Assembly: GCF_001293525.1 (NCBI RefSeq)
Contig: NZ_BBYR01000036.1
Location: 54,813-118,812, forward strand
From: Pseudideonella sakaiensis
GTDB taxonomy: Bacteria > Pseudomonadota > Gammaproteobacteria > Burkholderiales > Burkholderiaceae_C
DNA length: 64,000 bases
Direction of reading: 5' to 3'
Program-made: the position numbers and the translations under genes
Notes under the pieces: generated by a model
The model's input: only the letters and a program-made list of their open reading frames with translations
Database searches by the model: none
What the model was told of the DNA's origin: nothing
In this document: positions 60,226 through 64,000 of the stretch, one piece after another
How the letters are laid out: every line of letters begins with the position of its first letter
Numbering within the stretch: the stretch's first letter is position 1

Positions 60226-61344
60226 GTGCACAGACTGACGGTGCCTACAATCGATGTTTTCGATCTGGTCTCGGCAGCGATGGCGGACGACAGGCAGCTA
60301 TACGTTGTTTGCGACACGAATGCAGCAGCGCGGGACGCCCATCTTTTTCGCAAGAAGGGCGGGCCCTTGCTCATCGCCATGCTGCGCGCCAAGAAGGCGA
60401 AGCTTCTCGTGCCCGAGGTGCTTCGAAACGAGTACATCAGGCAGTTCGTTCTGGCGGGTGACGAGGCTCTACAGAAGGCGGAAAAGGAACTGGACAAGCT
60501 GAAGACGTTCTGCGGGTACGACATGAACGGATTCCTGCCGAGGCCTCAGTTCGGCGAAGCGCAGGCGCTGGAAATCTTGACACAGCTTGAGGACGTCATC
60601 CATTTCATCCCGTCGACCGACGAATTAAAGGTACTGGCGGCAAACCGCACTATCGCTGGCCACCGACCCACCTCTAAGACGGACCATGGCTTCAAGGACT
60701 GTCTCATCTGGGAGAGCGTACTGACGCTTCCATCCGGGTCGGAGGTGATCCTGCTTTCTCGGGACGAGGCAGCCTTCTTCGACGAGGGCATCCTTGCTCC
60801 CAGCCTCGATAGAGAGGCAAAGGAACGTGGTCTGCATCTTTCCGCGTACAGCACCGCGAAGAGCCAGACGCTCATGCCGCTGGTGAATGCGCTGAAAGAG
60901 CGCTTCGCTGACCTCGCTACGATGGCAGCGGCCGACTTGCCCATGGTAGACCACCCGCTCATCCAAACCTACGTGCGGACAGAGCAGGTTGCACCGATGC
61001 TGCCACAGGAGCAGGACCAGGCCGCGGGTCAACCGGCAGTTGCCGAACCCGGCGAACTTGAAGCTCTGGTGGCAGCGAAGACTAGGCACCTCGGCAATAT
61101 TGAGATCAAAGCCCTCGGATTTGTCAGCTTCCTCGGAAGGACGGGCAAGCGGGAGGCCATCGACCTGCTTGTGCGGTCCGGTGTCGCAATGGATGCGGCT
61201 AGAAACGCGCTCGAGCGCTTAGCGCTGGCCGGTTTGATAAGGGATACAGGGCACAACTATCTGACCGTCGCTGGTCAACTGACGGAGATGGCCGCACAAC
61301 AGGTTGAGCCCGAGATGATCAAGCTCACCGGATTGGCTGGGTGA
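60226..61344 (+). CDS. PIN-domain putative nuclease (DUF4935-like)
   Basis: A 372-residue protein starting at a GTG. The N-terminal 200 residues look like a PIN nuclease: Asp30 in LYVVCDTNAAARD, Glu64/Glu69 in LLVPEVLRNEYIRQF, Asp153/Asp158 in TSKTDHGFKDCLIWES and Asp180 in ILLSRDEAAFFDEG, the acid set of a metal site. A linker leads to a C-terminal winged-helix-like part (FVSFLGRTGKREAIDLLVRS, ALERLALAGLIRDTGHNYLTV). GC content is visibly lower than in all genes upstream, with many A/T third positions, a sign of transfer. The next gene starts four bases after its stop. Confidence 0.78.
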   Translation: MHRLTVPTIDVFDLVSAAMADDRQLYVVCDTNAAARDAHLFRKKGGPLLIAMLRAKKAKLLVPEVLRNEYIRQFVLAGDEALQKAEKELDKLKTFCGYDMNGFLPRPQFGEAQALEILTQLEDVIHFIPSTDELKVLAANRTIAGHRPTSKTDHGFKDCLIWESVLTLPSGSEVILLSRDEAAFFDEGILAPSLDREAKERGLHLSAYSTAKSQTLMPLVNALKERFADLATMAAADLPMVDHPLIQTYVRTEQVAPMLPQEQDQAAGQPAVAEPGELEALVAAKTRHLGNIEIKALGFVSFLGRTGKREAIDLLVRSGVAMDAARNALERLALAGLIRDTGHNYLTVAGQLTEMAAQQVEPEMIKLTGLAG

Positions 61345-61348
61345 TAGC

Positions 61349-63787
61349 GTGGATTCGCAAACACGTATCAAGGTCCTAGGACGATTGGTCCAATCAAACA
61401 CGCCGGCAGCTGATGAGGCCGTTGCACGCGCTTGTGATCAGGCGTTAGCCAACCTGGCCAATGCAGAGAACTACGAGGCGCTCGAGTTCAGCCTCGATGT
61501 CTTGCTCACCGTGGGATTCCGGCGCAGTCGCGAGGTGGTGTCCGCCACAGATGCATTCCTTCGCACCGTTGAGACCCGAGCGTTGGTGCACTCTGATGAG
61601 ATCGGGGAACTCGCAGAGGAGTTGTCGCGGTACAGGAGCGCCTACAGGCTGATGTCGAAGGGCCTCGACGTTCTCAATACGCTGAGGTATCTCGAAACCC
61701 CCGCAGTCGTAGACGGGCTGCTCTGGGCATCAACACACCAGGAGGAGTCCGTTCGCAAGGCCGCCACTTCTCATCTCAGCGGGCTCGCGAGGTACAACAT
61801 CTCTGTGTACTTCGGGGATGGAACGCCGACCGGCAGAAGAGGGGTTGGTGCGACGCCACAACTCCAGGTAATCGGGACGCTGGAGCAGATGGGCAATGAC
61901 GAGCTAAAGGCTCAACTTCGAGGGGTGCTCACGCTCGTGGAGGGGCTGCTTTCGACATCCATGGAGTCGGCTCGTTGGTCGTCGTCTGCGGTGACGATTT
62001 CTCAGGCCATCACCCCGGCCGACGAAGGGGTGGCGGCCGTTCGGAAGAGATGCATCGATTTCGTCAAGCGACTGTACGGCCTCTCGGAATCGAAGTCGCA
62101 GAAGCTTTCCGTCATCAGAGCGCTGAATGCGGCTGCGCGCGGGGACGCACGGGGAGAAGTCGACAAGGACTTTGCGGCCATGACTTCTGCGAACTGTCAG
62201 GAGGTACTAGCCTTCTTTGCTGGCATTGCCGAACAAGAAGAAGATCTCCAAGTTGTGCAAAAAATCGAGCACAACAGCTACTGGATCCACTATCACAGCG
62301 CATCAGAAGACGTGCGGGCCGCGGCGCTCAAGGTGAAGGCCGTCGTTGATGCAAAGCCAGAGTACGCAATTTACAGGACGCTCGTGGGCTTCGAGGGAGT
62401 CTTTGGCGACTGGTCGACAAGCAAGAGGGACGAATCTTTTGCGCTTGGCTCGCAAGAGTCGAGGTTGAAGGAGGCGCGGATCCTCGCGAAAGAGATCGTA
62501 GCGGACGGATTCGACGTATGGCGGCGCCGGATCCTCAGGTTTGCCCAGACAGAGTCCAACGACTTGGCAACGTTCCCCGTCTTCTATGAGTTCCTCGCAG
62601 AGGTAGCTAGGTCCCACCCCGGCTTTGCACTCGACCTTCTTGCCAAGGACTCAGAGCAGCTTCTCAAATTCCTGATACCCATCCTTCGAGGGGTTTGGGA
62701 GAGCGAGAACCGTGACGAGTTACTCCCGGTCGTGCGGCAATGGGTGCAGCAGACCCGACCTGACGAGACCTCCTACCTCTACGCGAGTGCGAAGGTCTTC
62801 TTGTCGACGAAGCATGTAGATATTGATCTGCTGGAACAGGTGCTGGACAAGGCCGTTGAGCTCAGGGACTCCTTCGTCATGCGTCAGGTTGCCTCGGTTG
62901 CCATCGCAAGGTCTGCGGACGACGAAGCCCGAGGTGAACTGAAGGCGATCTTCTTGCGAGCCTTGTCTCATTTGACTGATTTTGGAGACGCAAACTGGGT
63001 CAGGGAGATCTGGTTCCGGACCGAGGCAAAGGAGATGGTCGCGAAGCTCTCGCCTGACGAGCAACGTGCCGTGCTCAAAAACCTGCGGTTCCTTCCGCAG
63101 ATTGACTACGAAGCCGAGGACGTGCTCGCCGTGATCGCTGAGCGGGAGCCGGGCGACGTGGTGGACTTCCTGTGCGAACGACTCTATGGGTCGAAGGATG
63201 AGGCAGCGATCATCGCCAAGAGAGAGGTAAGCGAGTACGAAGAGCTTCCGTTCCAACTCCACACTCTCAATGAGCCGCTGTCTGCTGAGCCAGACCTTGT
63301 GGTGCACAAGGTGCTGGAGCGCTACCGCAAAGACTCCTCGCTCTTCGTGTTCAGGGGCGCCAAACTGCTTCAGATCATCTTCCCTGAGTTCCCAGAGGCC
63401 TTCCGGAATGTTCTGGTGCGTCTGATCCGAGAAGGTGGAGACGCAGAGCTGGAGTTCGTGGCGAGTACCCTTCGTGCTTACGACGGCGAGACCTTCATTC
63501 AGCCCGTTGCAAAGGAGCTGGTGAAGCGGATTGCTCCGGGAGGAGACATCGCCAACGAGGTCGAGATCGCGCTTCAAAGCACCGGTGTTGTCTCTGGTGA
63601 GTACGGAATGGCCGAGGCATACGAAAGAAAGCGCCTTGAAGCTCTCGACTGGCTATACGACCCCGATGGACGAGTTCGAGCTTTCGCTGCTAAGTACATC
63701 GCGGACCTTGAGTCAATGCGAGACGGCGAGCGAGCGCGGGCTGACGAGTCCATAGCGATTCGCAAGTTCGAGTACGGCGAGGAGTAG
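61349..63787 (+). CDS. Large helical-repeat (HEAT-like) protein paired with the PIN nuclease
   Basis: An 812-residue protein of unknown family starting at a GTG four bases after the PIN gene stop. The whole length is predicted alpha-helical in paired 35-45 residue units (for example VDGLLWASTHQEESVRKAATSHLSG, EVLASVKAM-like spacing, VFYEFLAEVARSHPGFALDLLAKDSEQ and YDPDGRVRAFAAKYIADLES). This resembles HEAT or ARM solenoids; no ATPase, nuclease or membrane motif is seen. Low GC and A/T third positions match the PIN gene. The natural reading is a recognition or scaffold protein that activates or guides the PIN nuclease. Confidence 0.65.
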   Translation: MDSQTRIKVLGRLVQSNTPAADEAVARACDQALANLANAENYEALEFSLDVLLTVGFRRSREVVSATDAFLRTVETRALVHSDEIGELAEELSRYRSAYRLMSKGLDVLNTLRYLETPAVVDGLLWASTHQEESVRKAATSHLSGLARYNISVYFGDGTPTGRRGVGATPQLQVIGTLEQMGNDELKAQLRGVLTLVEGLLSTSMESARWSSSAVTISQAITPADEGVAAVRKRCIDFVKRLYGLSESKSQKLSVIRALNAAARGDARGEVDKDFAAMTSANCQEVLAFFAGIAEQEEDLQVVQKIEHNSYWIHYHSASEDVRAAALKVKAVVDAKPEYAIYRTLVGFEGVFGDWSTSKRDESFALGSQESRLKEARILAKEIVADGFDVWRRRILRFAQTESNDLATFPVFYEFLAEVARSHPGFALDLLAKDSEQLLKFLIPILRGVWESENRDELLPVVRQWVQQTRPDETSYLYASAKVFLSTKHVDIDLLEQVLDKAVELRDSFVMRQVASVAIARSADDEARGELKAIFLRALSHLTDFGDANWVREIWFRTEAKEMVAKLSPDEQRAVLKNLRFLPQIDYEAEDVLAVIAEREPGDVVDFLCERLYGSKDEAAIIAKREVSEYEELPFQLHTLNEPLSAEPDLVVHKVLERYRKDSSLFVFRGAKLLQIIFPEFPEAFRNVLVRLIREGGDAELEFVASTLRAYDGETFIQPVAKELVKRIAPGGDIANEVEIALQSTGVVSGEYGMAEAYERKRLEALDWLYDPDGRVRAFAAKYIADLESMRDGERARADESIAIRKFEYGEE

Positions 63788-64000
63788 CCGATCGCCGAGG
63801 GCGTTAGAGGCGTCTGCTGAGGACCAGCGCTGACGACGTCTTGCGCACGCCGATGTGCGCGCTGCTGCGCCCGCTGCCGCTGGGCTTGCCTGCCCGCCAG
63901 CGGGTCTGCCGCATCGAGCCCTTTGCCGACCTCCGGAGTTCGACACCAACCGCTGTAAGTCCTTGATCCGTATAGGGCAGCCCTTCGGAATTGCCACTAC
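63788..64000. other. Terminal stretch with no recognised gene
   Basis: The 213 bases after the helical-repeat gene show a return to higher GC in the middle and AT-containing sequence near the end. Open frames on both strands here are short and unlike known families. No tRNA, terminator with a T-run or integrase fragment could be identified. A gene may begin beyond the window. Confidence 0.5.

Noticed and set aside
63788..64000. Possible tRNA or attachment site at the window end
   Set aside because: A GTTCGAC-like string near 63938 suggested a T-arm, but no acceptor stem, anticodon arm or matching direct repeat could be drawn.

Overview
The window reads as chromosomal DNA of a very GC-rich member of the Betaproteobacteria, most likely order Burkholderiales. 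The support is a beta-type trimeric porin, a GcvA-like LysR beside a DUF2917 gene, a PA2169-family protein, and strong G/C bias at third codon positions. A gene closely resembling the chlorophyll 8-vinyl reductase bciA suggests a Rubrivivax/Roseateles-like lineage with present or past anoxygenic photosynthesis, but this is inference. No rRNA, tRNA, CRISPR array or insertion sequence was recognised.

Layout, left to right. 1-4.5 kb: the 3' end of pckG, a small unknown gene, cytochrome b561, three tandem YceI proteins and a metallo-beta-lactamase-fold hydrolase. 4.7-8.7 kb: a tripartite TRAP transporter whose large permease carries an unusual Pro/Gly repeat insertion. 8.9-13.3 kb: the CreB/CreC two-component system and CreD, with a perfect cre-tag upstream of creD and a divergent tautomerase. 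13.3-16.6 kb: divergent glpK and glpD. 16.6-19.9 kb: a less GC-rich catabolic block (GntR regulator, FAD monooxygenase, amino-acid-synthesis-family protein, 3' remnant of a fumarylacetoacetate hydrolase) with a candidate operator. 20-26 kb: porin with its terminator, AraC regulator plus DMT exporter, LysR, DUF2917, dehalogenase and hemerythrin.

26.2-29.9 kb: an ECF sigma factor and a TPR-bearing membrane Ser/Thr kinase, apparently heading an operon that continues through the hemerythrin and dehalogenase genes. 30-34.3 kb: a degenerate GGDEF protein, a hairpin cluster, a sigma-54 activator without a DNA-binding domain, a divergent rpoN and a PA2169 protein. 34.5-47.7 kb: diguanylate cyclase, LysE exporter, a small gene behind a LexA box, a phosphodiesterase, a winged-helix ATPase regulator, an SRAP-domain protein, a Crp/Fnr regulator, a tannase-like esterase, an EEP-family protein, a DUF2272 protein and bciA.

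48-59 kb: an unknown lipoprotein, a Septu-like PtuA/PtuB pair, the ergothioneine genes egtB-egtD with a DUF427 gene, a truncated PQQ-type dehydrogenase, and a VapBC-type toxin-antitoxin pair. 59-64 kb: an Xre regulator with a G-quadruplex-forming 3' end, then a clearly AT-richer two-gene unit (PIN-domain nuclease plus an 812-residue helical-repeat protein). That last unit is my best candidate for an undescribed system, probably defence or RNA surveillance. All functions are read from sequence motifs by eye. No database search was run.
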